Shown piece after piece: positions 24,305 through 37,135 of a stretch of DNA of 64,000 nucleotides. The DNA is from Nymphaea colorata. Its lineage: Eukaryota; Streptophyta; Magnoliopsida; Nymphaeales; Nymphaeaceae. Within the stretch, counting starts at the first letter, position 1, and each line of letters opens with the position of its first letter. The stretch is taken from the NCBI RefSeq assembly GCF_008831285.2, contig NC_045145.1:1116001-1180000 (forward strand). Direction: 5' to 3'. A program made the position numbers and the translations under genes. The notes under the pieces are model-generated. The model was not told the DNA's origin. It worked only from the letters and a program-made list of their open reading frames with translations, and ran no database searches.

Positions 24305-27149
24305 TGGTGGGAACCTAGACCCGGCTAGCGATTTTGATGCCCTGGAATAGATGCCAAGTACAGAATCAACTCGCGGGAGCCTAAAGTCCAAACTTAAGCA
24401 AATTATAGTTACAAATTATATCCCCACCGGACAGCAACCCCAGCTTAATAGTACCCTGGGTAAAAGATACAAGTATGTTTTCCCAGACCCAAGGTTTAAA
24501 TCCTACCACAACACTAAGGGGATCAAGGCTTGTACAAACATGAGTGATACAAATTTAAACCTCGGTAGTCCCTCCAAGGCACCTAAGGGTAAGGCAATGG
24601 TTTGGCCATTCTAGTGGCAAAGCCACTCTCGGATATCTCAGCAAGGAGGTGGAACGAAGGATAGGCCCGCCTGGCCTAGGATGGGTTGGGGACTGGTGGA
24701 AGCTACTGAGAGAGACGGAGTGCCCCAGCAATGGAAGGGGACGGCATTAGGTTTGCCTGCTACACCTGATGGATGGAGTGTGGTTGCTGCAGGCCTCAGA
24801 TGGCCAAGAGAGACAGCATTGTGATGCAGGAGTGCCCGAATGGAGGCAGGGCCTCGGCCAGCCTGGCCGAGGTCACCTGGGTGCTTATGACTATGTTCGG
24901 TGGAAGGGTGCAGCAATGGACGCAGCAAGAAGAGGTTGTCCGATGAAGTGGAGGTGGTAAACTGAGATGCACATGACCAATCCTTGGAGAGGGAATCTAA
25001 CTAGTCAGACTCCAAGGGGACAAGCTGAGCTTGGAACAAGGAGGTGAGCTTGGTATAGGTTTAGGTGATGCGGGTTAGGTCTAGTTGGAAGTGGTTCGGT
25101 AGTGGAGTGGGCTTGGTCTAGACGTGAGATGGAGGTCAACTGCGAAGAGGGTCGGTTATGACTTAGAGATAGGTGAAGGGTTGTGCGAGAGAGGGTGGAG
25201 AGTTACACGAGAGAAGATGACACTAATGATTAGGATCAGTTAGGCTAAGGGGTTTAAGTCAAGAAACATGCAAGGGGAGTGGTTCAGTAATGATGGGAGA
25301 AGGCTAGTAATGACGAGGAGGAGGAGGAGTTAGCATGAGGTGGAGGTTGATTAAGGCTTGTGTGAAGTGGAAAGGGTCGGTTATGAGAGGTGAAGCGGTT
25401 AAGAGTTTTGAGAAGGGTCTCCCTAGCTAAGGAAATTGAATGCGTACCTTAACTCCTCAATTATGGCTGATGATGATGCGAGTGGAGGTGAACAGCTGAA
25501 GAGACACTCGGGGGAGGGATTTATAACTCTCGTCTTTTAAGACAGGGAGTCCAGAGGAGGTTGTGACGTGTAACGGTTGCAGCCTATGCCCTCTCCTTAA
25601 CTCGATATAGTGCCCTCTTGATGGGAATACCCTTGCCAATTAATTCAAACTATAGTAATGAATCAAACTGACCATGGGTAAATCGGGAATCCACTGAAAT
25701 GATCGGGCTGGACCGAAAACTGATCGAAAAAGTAACAGCGATTGGTTACTCCGGTGGTAGCACACACATTTCCGACCGGGAGCAAGTTCTTCGCGATGGC
25801 AGGTCAGATTCGCCTGAAAGTTGGTGGGGATGTTGCTAAGATCTGGGCTATTATGCGGGGGTGAACAAGAGAGTGAAAATCACCCTTGGTTGCTTCAGAT
25901 TTCTCCTGCAACTTTCGCCCAGCCACTGCTTAGTTTCAGCCAAGCCGAGCAAGCGATGTGGTTGATTAAGGGTCGGTTATTGGTGGAAATACATCTCCAT
26001 TCTAGACAGCAATTCTCGAATTGATGCAGAGTGACTTGCTGCTGCTGAGGACAGAATTCTCAGGTGGATTCACCATCAAATTCACAGAAATCCGATTGGC
26101 CTTCGACCAATTGATTCCGATGAACCTTCAGATTCTCACCTTGACAATCAGTCCGATAGACTAGGCTGCGATCTACCTTTCCAATGTCTCTTTCTCTGAT
26201 TTTGAAAGATATTAAGAATCTTATTGGGGCTGATCTTAACCTGTCTTAAGCTCTACTCGAGGTGGAAGGAACTGGGAGATGAATTCGGTTCCTCCCTTAA
26301 TCTCTAGCAGCTGGAGTCATTGCTTGATTACTAGTCTACTAGAGCCACGAGTCGATTTCCATCAAGCCTTCCCGAGATAGTTCTCCAGCCTCTAACTTTT
26401 TCCGGGGATGAAGGAGTTGCACCGTGAGAAGATGGCGATTCGGTCGGGGAATTTGTGCATAGGGTGAAGACGTACTAAGAGGATTTCCGGTGGCCTCAAA
26501 GGTCGTCTCCAAACCTGTTTTGCTTCAACCAGAGCCACGTGTTGGAACCTTGGGATTCCAGTCACCGGCGGTAAGATGAGAGAGGAAGAGAGAGGCGAGA
26601 GCCAATTCACACGAAAAACTCAACTCCTAATTCTTGATTGCATACTGAAAAAAGAGTTACAGAAGAGTTTAAGTACTTGAAATAAAACTTGTTCTAACAC
26701 TTGAACCGAGACACTTGCTGAATTAAAGGACTCGACTATAAGCAAATGCATGAAAGGGAAATCGAGACAAGATGTCTTGGAAGTCTAGTGAGTTTGGCTT
26801 CTCTCTTGCGTGTTCAGCCTTATAACCTGCCTAAGTTTGGCCTTCGGCTTGCCATGCGTGCACCGTGCCAGGACTAGACTCTGCGTTCAAACTCGCTATA
26901 AATGGATCTAGGTCTAGTTCCCGTGCCTGCTCAGCCTTGAAGTATTCAGCCCGCTGCCCATGCTCCGCTGATGATGCTCCTCCCACACCGCCCGCTACAT
27001 CAACTTCAAGTTCTGCGTTAGCCTCCTTTAGCCCATCTATGCTTTCCATTATGCTGGCCGCAACCCTGCCCGAAGGTGCTCGGCTCTCTTGTCCTCGCTT
27101 GGCCGTGCTGGCCTGGGTTCTTGGCCTCCCTGTAGGAAGGTCTGCATCA
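24305..27149 (-). repeat. 3' LTR of the chromovirus (2,845 bp)
   Basis: Read on the minus strand it starts TGATGCAGACC (27149 downward) and ends CCCACCA (24305). It aligns with 32785-35847 but is 218 bp shorter because of a rearrangement near 24566-24613. The first 319 bp in element direction stay open as the end of pol. Confidence 0.95.
24566..24613 (-). other. Micro-inversion with deletion inside the 3' LTR
   Basis: These 48 bp read 'agtccctccaaggcacc' to 'tttggccattct' on the plus strand, whereas the other LTR holds the same sequence in reverse complement at 33087-33170 ('agaatggccaacaatgccc' to 'ggtgccttggagggact'). The copy here lacks about 36 bp of the inverted part and the sequence on both sides of it. 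See the separate finding. Confidence 0.85.
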
Positions 27150-27715
27150 AATCCTCCCTCCTTACCTCGAGCTTGCCCCCAAGCTCGTGCAATAGGAAAA
27201 CGATTAATTATTTGCTCAAATTCTTCCCACGAAGTGCCATTTTCTGGCCCTTCCCATTCAACCATGACTTCATGACATAGTCTACCATTCCGATGAACAT
27301 ATCCATGTTTAAGAATTCGGTATGGTGTTGGTTGTTGTTGGCTCAAAATTTGTTCAAGCTGCCTTGGCACTTCTCCAAAGTGTGGTTTCAACCGAGTAAC
27401 ATGAAAGACTGGATGGACTAAGGCCGTTTGCGGGAGGCTTACTCTGTAAGCTGCTTTGCCAAACTTTTGTAGCACTGGGAATGGCCCAAAAAACCTTGGT
27501 AAGAGCTTAGAGTAAGGCTGCCCTAGGAGGGACTTCTGCCTCATTGGTAATCTTTTGAGCCATACGTAGTCTCCTACCATAAATTCACGATCCTTCCTGC
27601 CCTTGTCATATGTTTGTTTCATTCGATTTTGGGCTTTGATGATATTCTGCTTGAGTGACGCTAGCACCTCTTCCCTTGTGCATAGCTCACAATCAACCTT
27701 TTCTTCTTGTGTCAT
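26831..27715 (-). pseudogene. Integrase C-terminus, chromodomain and LTR-encoded tail
   Basis: A 294-codon frame. Residues 1-45 are the end of the integrase ('KQTYDKGRKDREF'), followed by 'GDYVWLKRLPMRQ', the GPF motif ('RFFGPFPVLQKFG'), and 'LVHPVFHVTRLKPHFG'. A chromodomain-like module then occupies about residues 130-172: 'PYRILKHGYVHRNGR', 'EVMVEWEGPENGTSWEEFE', 'FP'. These modules direct integration and bind chromatin. From about residue 189 ('DADLPTGRP') the frame lies within the 3' LTR and continues for about 106 residues, rich in Ala, Glu and Gly, to the stop at 26831. The frame is entered by a frameshift near 27730 from the upstream integrase piece. It is the longest intact piece of this element. 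Confidence 0.92.
27150..27164 (-). other. Polypurine tract of the chromovirus
   Basis: On the minus strand 'aaggagggaggatt' lies directly before the 3' LTR start TGATGC. Purine content and position fit the plus-strand primer site. Confidence 0.8.
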
Positions 27716-27969
27716 GCCTTCTTTATATTTTGGAATTGTGGGAGGGGGATTCCATAGAGAGCTTCATATGGAGTGGTCTGAGTAGACGAGTGCCAACTCG
27801 TATTGAAGGACCATTCGGCCCATGATAGATACTTTACCCAAGAGTTGGGCCTTTCTCCTGCAATGCAACAGAGATATGTTTCTAAAGAACGGTTGACCAC
27901 TTCACCTTGCCCATCGGTCTGAGGATGGTGGGTAATACTGAATTGGATTGTTGTCCCCATCTGCTTCAT
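27712..27969 (-). pseudogene. Integrase core, second half
   Basis: The 85-codon piece reads 'HHPQTDGQGEVVNRSLE', which holds the third catalytic residue (Glu) of the DDE triad, then 'WVKYLSWAEWSFNTSWHSS' and 'PYEALYG', all standard for plant gypsy integrase. A stop (TAA in place of a sense codon, near 27970) and a two-base loss near 28005 separate it from the first half, where the second Asp ('SDRD' in related elements) is disrupted by the shift. At its end the frame shifts again into the 26831-27715 piece. Confidence 0.92.
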
Positions 27970-28009
27970 TTATTCTCTCCGAAATTCACTCATGAAGATT
28001 GAATCTCTA

Positions 28010-28348
28010 TCAGACTACTGTTTGAGGCAAGCCATGTAGTTTCCCTACGTGATCTTGGTACTTAGTAGCCACCATCTGTTCATGATATTTCTTTGGCAAG
28101 GGAATGAAGTGGCTATATTTTGTTAGCCTGTCGACCACCATGAGTATGGCTTCCTTGTTTTCTGATCGTGGAAGGGCATCTATAAAATCCATGGCGACAT
28201 CGGTCCATGGCTTTTTCGGCACTGGTAAGGGATTTAGATGGCCCGGATGCTTAATTCCCTCATACTTTTTAGGTTGGCAAACCTGACACTGTTTAACATA
28301 ATTCCTCACGTCTACCTTCATTCTGGTCCACCAAAACAGAGCTTCCAC
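28010..28348 (-). pseudogene. Integrase zinc domain and first catalytic Asp
   Basis: The piece reads 'VRNYVKQCQVCQPKKYE', giving the CxxC half of the HHCC zinc finger, then 'PWTDVAMDFIDALPRSEN' with the first catalytic Asp, and 'ILMVVDRLTKYSHFIPL'. It follows the preceding piece after an in-frame stop (28349-28351, TGA) and ends at the frameshift near 28005. The HHCC finger aids multimerisation and the core joins cDNA ends to target DNA. Confidence 0.92.
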
Positions 28349-28747
28349 TCAGTGGAGTGTTTTGACTACTCCATCATGGCCTGCTGATGGAGTGGAATGA
28401 AAGTGTTGTAGTAATTCTTGCTTTAAGGCCGATTTAGGTGGAACCGTTGTGCGGTTATTTCTCTTAAGTAAGCAGCCTCTGATGGTATAGTGGGGAATAG
28501 ACCTTGGATTCTGGGTGACAGAGTTTTTGATGAGCCCTAACCCATCATCCTCTTGCTGTTCATCAGCTATTCTTTCCCATAAATCAGTCCCTATGATGGA
28601 GAGCGTCGAAAACTGCTCGCCTAATCCAGAAAGTGAATCAGCCACTGTGTTATTTGTCCCTCTCTTGTACTCAATTTCAAAATCGTAACCGAGGAGTTTA
28701 GCGAACCACCTTTGCTGGGTTGGTGTTGAAACTCGTTGTTTCAACAT
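28349..28747 (-). pseudogene. RNase H end and start of integrase
   Basis: The opening 'TPTQQRWFAKLLGYDFEIEY' and 'NNTVADSLSGLGE' (usually 'ADALSR') are the last part of the gypsy RNase H domain. The end, 'LLQHFHSTPSAGHDGVVKTL', supplies the two His residues of the integrase zinc finger. A one-base loss near 28750 puts this piece out of frame with the RNase H start upstream. Confidence 0.92.
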
Positions 28748-28751
28748 TATT

Positions 28752-29178
28752 TGAGACTATTCAGATTTGTCTTCACAATAAACTTTCGGCCGATCAAATA
28801 TGGCCGCCATTTCTCTACTGCCAATACAATCACGAGAAGCTCTTTTTCATATGTCGATAAGGGTTTGGCTCAGCTGGTGAGAGCCTTCGACATATATGCT
28901 ATAGGGTGATTTTCCTGGCTGAGGACAGCTCCTATGCCAATGTCACAAGCATCTGTTTCAATAGTGAAAGGTTTGCTAAAATCGGGCAAGGTGAGAACGG
29001 GTGTTGTCATGAGTGTCGACTTCAATTTTTCAAATGTCCCTCTTGCTTTGTCTGACCAAGCAAATGCTCCTTTCTTAGTCATTTGGGTTAATGGGGCGGC
29101 TATGAGCCCGTAGCCTTGAATGAATCTTCTATAATAGCCGGTTAACCCAAGAAATCCACTCCTTAAATCTTTTGGCAA
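28752..29178 (-). pseudogene. RT connection and RNase H start
   Basis: 'GFLGLTGYYRRFIQGYG' and 'KKGAFAWSDKARGTFEKLK' form the RT thumb/connection. 'TIETDACDIGIGAVLSQ' carries the first catalytic Asp of RNase H, which degrades template RNA, followed by 'PIAYMSKAL'. An in-frame TGA sits at 28870-28872, after which the same frame continues with '[20 protein letters not shown]' until the frameshift near 28750. The piece is preceded by the in-frame TAG at 29182-29184. Confidence 0.92.
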
Positions 29179-29181
29179 AGG

Positions 29182-29436
29182 CTAGTTGTTGATGGCCTCT
29201 AACTTTTCGGGGTCCGCTTTCACCCCTTCTACTGACACTATGTGCCCAAGGTATCCTATGGAGGGTTGGCCGAAACTGCATTTCAATCTCTTGGCATAAA
29301 GATGGTGTTCCCTCAGGATTTGTAAGGTCGTGGCCAAATGGGCAGCATGTTGCTCTACTGACTGGCTATATACGAGAATGTCATCAAAGAATACCAAGAT
29401 GAAGTTTCTAATATACCGCCTGAAAACATCATTCAT
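29182..29436 (-). pseudogene. Reverse transcriptase palm with active site
   Basis: The 84-codon piece contains 'FILVFFDDILVYSQS', the RT active site with both Asp residues kept, then 'LREHHLYAKRLKCSFGQ' and 'YLGHIVSVEGV'. It is continuous in frame with the pieces on both sides apart from single stops (TAG at 29443-29445 and 29182-29184), each one base from a Gln or Trp codon. It copies element RNA into DNA in intact relatives. Confidence 0.94.
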
Positions 29437-29442
29437 GCACCT

Positions 29443-30897
<1,455 letters not shown>

Positions 30898-31794
30898 TCA
30901 TTGTACATCTATCTTGACCTCCGCTTTGAGGCCGCCAGTGTAGGCACTAATTAGTGACTTGGTGGTCCAATCAACCATAGATGAAAGACTTTTGGATTTG
31001 CTTTGGTACTCTCGAACTGATGACGTTTGTACCAAATCTTTGAGCTCTATGTCAAAGTCTGTGTATGCTGAATCTCCGAATCGTGTTTGTAAAACCTCAC
31101 TAAAATTCTCCCAAGTGATATTTGGTTGATGGCATTTGAACCATCGATACCACTTCATAGCTTCTCCATCGAAGTTGAGGATTGCGGTTGTAACCCATTT
31201 CTTTTCAGGCACACTATGACAATCAAAATATTCTTCTACCTTGAAGAGCCAATCCTTGCCATCTACCCCTGTAAAACATGGAAAATCAATCTTAACGGCT
31301 GGGGTTCTTCTTCTTGGCTGAGTTTGGTTGCGTCTGCCACTAAAGGGTTCTCCATCAACAAACACAATATCCTCATCTTCCTCACTTTCTTCCTTGCCCT
31401 GGTTCTTATTAAATTGCTGGTTTTAGGGCGCTTGTTGCTGGCTGCTGGAGCCGAACCTAAAATGGAACTCAGGCCTTTGTTGGTGTCCCTTCCTTCCTTG
31501 GCCTTCGGGTTGGCTGATGCCATTATGTCCGAAATGCTCAAATTGATTAAAACTGCCAGAAAAAGGTGGGACAAACTGGTTGTTCATTGGCACCTTGCCT
31601 TTGTCTTGATTCGGAGGGGGGCCTTGTGTGGTTCGGTCAAATTGTTCCATTCTTTTCATCAAAGTGTTTTGGCCAGCAATCAAGGAGTTCATCATCTGCT
31701 TCATCAGGTCCCATTCATCAAGTTTACTAAGGGACTTCTTGTACTCATGTAGTTCATGATGTATTTGGTTCATGTTGGACTCAAGGGAATTCAC
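30898..31794 (-). pseudogene. gag (capsid region), one internal stop
   Basis: This is a single frame interrupted only by TAA at 31423-31425 (one base from CAA). The first part (about 123 codons) is rich in Gln, Met and Asn with a possible coiled coil near its start. After the stop come an acidic stretch and then the retrotransposon gag core: 'PCFTGVDGKDWLFKVEEYF', 'AILNFDGEAMKWYRWFK', 'WENFSEVLQTRFG'. It ends at TGA 30898-30900. Gag would form the particle that holds the RNA. The start codon at 31794 is the first Met and may not be the true start. Confidence 0.9.
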
Positions 31795-32770
31795 TCGGCC
31801 TTAGTGTACGGTTTCCATATCGAGTAAGTTGGATTCGACTTGTTCTTCTCGGCTGGAGGTCTCAACTTCTTGCTTGGGAGAATCATGGATAGTGGGTTTG
31901 GCTTTCTTCCCCATTGAAAATTCTGCTCTTAGTCCTGTAGCATGATTGATCAAACAATCAATGAGCTGCTGCTACCGCTAAAGACTGAAGAGGAAACCAC
32001 TTGTTATTGTGCTGGTCACCGGAAATTCTTCAGAAAACCAGCACGGCTTGTAAATTCAGCAATTTCACATCCAGAACTGTAAAAATCATGAAACTTGGCT
32101 GAAACATATTGGACATGCTAGGGAATCCAATGGCACCAAGTTCAGTTTCTATTTCCTCCCCAATCTAAGTCGATCTGCATAGAAAGTCATGCCTGGACCT
32201 CGGTTGTTAAGCTCGTCGCCCCTTCTTCAGCCGTGCAGGAAACTTCCAGCAACAGGGGTCCACTCAAAAAATCATAACTTTTCAACAGTAAATCCAAAAA
32301 ATTGGAAATTTTAACTGGAGATACCTGAAACGAGACTCTTCTAACAAGCCTAAACTCGACCAATTCTGATGATGGAGGTGACAGCCCTGGCCACCGGAAT
32401 CTGGCGTAGTTTCTGGACTTTTAGAAACTATAATACACTGGCTGCTGAATATGTAATTTGACCTTTGCTGCGCCAAACGAACTCCGTTTCTCACGAAATT
32501 TGGACAGAATGTGTTTGAAATATTTACGAACAGGTAGGTAGGGAGCCCAGTCACAGATCACCAGAAACTTGCCTGATTTACTTGTTTGATTGGTCTGAAC
32601 TGTTCTCACTTTTCTTCAGACGGCTGCTATTCTAACACAACCTGCTATGAAATCCGAGTGTATACTTCCTAAATTAAACTTAAATCTGACATAACCTGCT
32701 GCCAAACTAAAGAATCCTCTGCTACAATCTGAAAACCCAACTGAAATCTACCACTGGCTGCCGCAAGTGC
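31795..32770 (-). other. Untranslated leader between primer site and gag
   Basis: Nearly 1 kb separates the 5' LTR from the first gag Met. It is interrupted by stops in all frames and shows no domain. Such leaders carry packaging and dimerisation signals in related elements; I see no specific motif. Confidence 0.6.
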
Positions 32771-32784
32771 GCTCGGATATCAAC
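32771..32784 (-). other. Primer-binding site resembling initiator-tRNA-Met type
   Basis: Directly inside the 5' LTR the minus strand reads 'gttgatatccgagc'. The usual plant site complementary to initiator tRNA-Met is 'TGGTATCAGAGC' with or without a leading T; 11 of 13 positions agree when compared as TTGATATCCGAGC. The mismatches are probably age-related. Confidence 0.75.
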
Positions 32785-35700
32785 TGGTTGGAACCTAGAC
32801 CCGGCTAGCAATTTCTACGCCCGAGAATAGATCCCAAGTCCAGAATCAACTCGCGGGAGCCTAAAGTCCAAACTTCAGCAAATTATATTTAAAAATTATA
32901 TCTCCATTGGACAGCAACCCCAGCCTAATAGTACCCTGGGTAAAAGATACAAGTGTGTTTTCCCAGACCCACGGTTTAAATCCTACTACAACACTAAGGG
33001 GATCAAGGCTTGTATGAACGTGAGTGATACAAATTTAACTCTCACAACTCACTCAACATTCATTCACAAGCCATTCATACAATCCCTAGAATGGCCAACA
33101 ATGCCCTTTCCCTTTGGTGGTCTACCTACCCGCGGCCATGTCCCTGGCAAGGTGCCTTGGAGGGACTACTGACAGTAGCAATTGGCTAGAGCCTGGTTTA
33201 GAAAACAATTACACCCATAACCCCGACCTATAGGATGCTGAGAAGTTACCTAGCCGATGAGAGTTCGACCTAAACAGCAATAGATCCGAGAGAAAAGCAG
33301 TGGCAAAGCCACCCTCGGATATCTCAGCAAGGAGGTGGAACAAAGGCTAGGCCCGCTTGGCCTAGGATGGCTTGTGGACTGGTGGAAGCTGACCGAGAGA
33401 GACGGAGTGTCCAGGCAATGGAAGGGGATGGCACTGGGGCTGCCTGCTACACCTGATGGATGGAGTTTGGTTGCTGCAGGCCACGGACAGCCAAGAGAGA
33501 CAGCAACATGATGAAGGAGCGCCCGGATGGAGTCAGGGGCTCGGCCCTTCTGGCCTAGGTCCCTTGATGCTTATGACTATGTTGGGTGGAAGGGTGCAGC
33601 AATGGAGGCTGCAAGAAGAGGTTGTCCGATGAAGTGGAGGTGGTGAACCGAAATGCACACGACCAATCCTTCGAGAGGGAACCTAACTAGTTAGACTCCA
33701 AGGGGACAAGCCGAGCTCGGAACAAGTAGGTGAGCTTGGTATAGGTTTAGGTAGGCTCGGTTTAGGTGAAGCGGGTTAGGACTAGTTGGAAGTGTTTCGG
33801 TAGTGGAGTGGGCTTGGTCTAGACATGAGATGGAGGTTAATTGCTAAGAGGATCGGTTATGACTTAGAGGTAGGTGAAGGGTTGTGCGAGAGAGGGTGGA
33901 GAGTTACAGGAGAGAAGATGGCACTATGATTAGGATCAGTTAAGCTAAGGGGTTTAAGTCAAGAGACATGCGAGTGGAGTGGTTCACTAATGATGGGTGA
34001 AGGCTAGCAATGACGAGGAGCAGGAGTAAGCATGAGGTGGTGGTTGATTAAGGCTTGCGTGAAGTGGAAAGGGTCGGTTATGAGTGGTGAAGAGGCTAAG
34101 AGGTTTGAGAAGGGTCTCCCTAGCTAAGGAAATTGAATACGTACCTTAACTTCTCAATGATGGCTGATGATGGTGCAAGTGGAGGTTATTGGCTGAAGAG
34201 ACACTTAGTGGAGGGATTTGTAACTCTCGTCTTTTAGGACGGGGAGCTCAAGAGGAGGCTGTGACGTGTAATGGTTGCAGCCTGCACACTCTCCATAACT
34301 CGATTTAGTGCCCTCTTGATGGGAATACCCTTGCCAATTAATTTGAACTCTAGTAATGAATGAAACTGACCATGGGCAAATTGGGAATCCACTGAAATGA
34401 TCGGGCTGGACCGAAAACTGATCAGAAAAGTAACAGCGATTGGTTACTCTGGCGGTAGCACACAGATTTCCGACCGGGAGCAAGTTCCTCACGATGGTGG
34501 TCAGATTCACCTGAAACTTGGTGGGGATGTTGCTAAGATCTGGGCGATTATGCTGGGGTGAACAAGAGAATAAAATTTGCCCTTGGTTGCTTCACATTTC
34601 ACCTGCAACTTCCGCTCAGCCACTGCTTGGTTTCCTCCAAGCCGAGGGAGCGATGTGGTTGATTAAGGGTCAGCTCTTGGGGAAAATCCATCTCCTTTCT
34701 AAATAGCAATTCTCGAATTGATGCAGAGTGACTTGCTGCTGCCGAGGACAGAATTCTCAGGTTGATTCACCGTCAAATTCACAGAAATCCGACTGGCCTT
34801 CTACCAATGGATTCCGATGAACCTTCGGATTCTCACCTTGACAATCAGTCTGATAGACTAGGATGCGATCTACCTTTCCGGCGTCTCTTTCTTTGATTTT
34901 GACTGAGATTAAGAAGCTTACTGGGGCCAATCTTAACCTGTCTTAAGCTCTGCTCGAGGTGGACGGAACCAGGACATGAATTCGGTTCCTCCCTTCATCT
35001 CTTGGAGTCGGAGTCATTGCTTGATTACTAGTCGACAAGTGCCACGATTTGATTTCCATCAAGCCTTCCCGATATAGTTTTCCAGCCTCTAACTTCTTCC
35101 GGGGATGAAGAAGTTGCACTGTGAGAAGATGGTGATTCCGTCGGGGAATTTGTGCATAGGATGAAGATGCTCTAAGAGGATTTACGGTGGCCTCAAACAT
35201 CGTCTCCAAACCTGTTTTGCTTCAACCAGAGTCACGGGTTGGAGCGTTGGGATTCCAGTCACCGGCGGTAAGACGATGAGAGGAAGAGAGAGGCAAGAGC
35301 CAATTCACACAAAAAACTCAACTTCTAATTCTTGATTGCATACTGAAAAAAGACTTACAAAACAGTTTAAGTACTTGAAATAAAACCGGTTCTAACACAT
35401 GAACTGAGACACTTGCTGAAATAAAGGACTCGACTATAAGTAAATGCATGAAAGGGAAATCGAGACAAGATGTCTAGGAAGTTTAGTGAGTTTGGCGTCT
35501 CTCTCGTGGGTTCAGCCATCTAACCTGCCTAAGTTCAGCCTTAGGCTTGCCACGCGTGGACCGGGTCAGGACTAGACTCAGGGTGTGAACTCGCTTTAAC
35601 CGGATCTAGGTCTAGTTCCCGTCCCTGCTCGGCCTTGAAGTATTCAGCCCACTGCCTGCGCTCCGCTGATGATGCTCCACCCACACCGCCGGCTGCATCA

Positions 35701-35847
35701 TCTTCAAGTTCTGCGTTAGCCTCCTTTAGTCCATCTATGCTTTCCATTATGCTGGCCGCAAACCTGGCCGAAGGCGCTTGGCTCTCTTGGCCTCGCTTGA
35801 CCGTGCTGGCCCTGGTTCTTGGCCTCCCTGTAGGAAGGTCTGCATCA
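32785..35847 (-). repeat. 5' LTR of the chromovirus (3,063 bp)
   Basis: On the minus strand it runs from TGATGCAGACC (35847 downward) to CCAACCA (32785). It keeps the 218 bp missing from the other LTR. Near its start a 68-codon frame (35541-35747) preserves the pol tail peptide, beginning 'MESIDGLKEANAELE', as expected because both LTRs are copied from one U3. Confidence 0.95.
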
Positions 35848-35852
35848 TTGCA
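35848..35852. repeat. Target site duplication TTGCA (right)
   Basis: It matches 24300-24304 exactly and abuts the CA end of the 5' LTR. Confidence 0.93.
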
Positions 35853-35955
35853 CTTGCCACCATTTGTGGCCTAGAGGCGTAACACCTAGAACATGAGACT
35901 CAAACCTAGATCTTTTGAGTGCAGACCACCATGCTACCTGGTTAAACTACGCCCC
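35853..35955 (-). other. tRNA-like sequence, possible SINE head
   Basis: On the minus strand from 35955 the sequence starts 'ggggcgtagtttaaccaggt', reminiscent of a tRNA acceptor and D-arm (box A), and 50 bp later has 'ggtttgagtct', close to the box B consensus GGTTCGANTCC. The arms do not pair well enough for a working tRNA. It could be the head of a tRNA-derived SINE or a decayed tRNA. The LTR element inserted at its edge. Confidence 0.4.
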
Positions 35956-35959
35956 TTGA

Positions 35960-37100
35960 AGCATTTATTGCATAGTCGAATGCTGGTGAAAGCTATGTGG
36001 CACCACCAGAAGTGCGACAAAAGGTTGTGCACTTTAATTTCATATGTTCTTTGAAGGTTGTCCAAACACCTTCCCCTGTGTTTGAATGGCAAGAGTATGT
36101 CTGAGACAAAAGGTCCGAGTCACGCCTTCTTCTCCATCATTCAAACATATAGGTCGACATACTTAACAGATTGGGCCTTCTCTAAATGAATAATTTTCTA
36201 AAGGGATTGGAGAATTCAAATGGAGTATGGGAAACAAGCAGCGACACATTCAAAATCATGCTGGTTAAGAGAAACAAATAATTTTCTCCGGATCAGGATT
36301 CACCTGTATTGATCATTCTGATTATTATGTCCCCATTGACCGGTGTCGTCGCAAGCTTTGCCCCCAGCTCGTTGAACACAACTTGCAAGAAGTCTCATGA
36401 ACATGTCGTATGAGGTCTAAGAACTGGATGAGGGAAAGCCGATAGGATTATGGGATATTCTGCCAAACATGAAATAGTGCGTCAGGTTATCTTTAGTTAC
36501 AGATTCCGGAAATCGCCTGAGGACCAAGGAAAATAATTTACGGACAATGTGTCCGCCTCTTTCGTTGTGAGCATGGTAGCAAATCCTCTTAGGCAGTGCT
36601 TATACACATGAATTAATGACACCCACGCACTGCCCTCACTGTACAATACAATCATGGATTAAGTGATTCCTTTCTCAAGTTAATGAAACAATTACAAGCG
36701 ACTTTCTTGCCATGGAATAACAGATGACAATAACTTCAAGTGGTTTGCTTCCTCGTAAATTTCTCCTTCAACTTTGTTGCTGCTACTCAACGTACTTCCC
36801 ATGTATACAACATGTGCCTAGCTAGGAGGTACACCCAATAAGCTAAAGGTTGGATACCAAAATGTCTACAATTTCTTTGGAAAAGAAAAATAGAACGTAG
36901 GAAAAAAGCAATCTAATTCTCGGTAAACTCTTAAATTCATGGAAAAACTGGATTCAAAATTCATTTGGTTTTGGAACTGCTCAATTACGCCCAACAATTC
37001 TATGAAATCTAATTGATGGTCTTTTATTACAAGAACTTTATCAATATAATTCTCGTTATTAACGATAGTAACAACTAAGAAGAAGTCAATAAATTTTAAC
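35960..37100. other. Gene-free DNA
   Basis: No coding region or repeat that I can support. Minus-strand frames are short. It could be intron of the possible exon at 37136, but no downstream exon was recognised. Confidence 0.45.
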
Positions 37101-37135
37101 TACTAATCATGGAGTATCATATCAAGTATACCTAC

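Noticed and set aside
31126-31752. A 208-codon plus-strand frame within the chromovirus gag region
   Set aside because: It is the antisense of gag, whose minus-strand frame matches known gag sequence; the plus frame has no recognisable domain.
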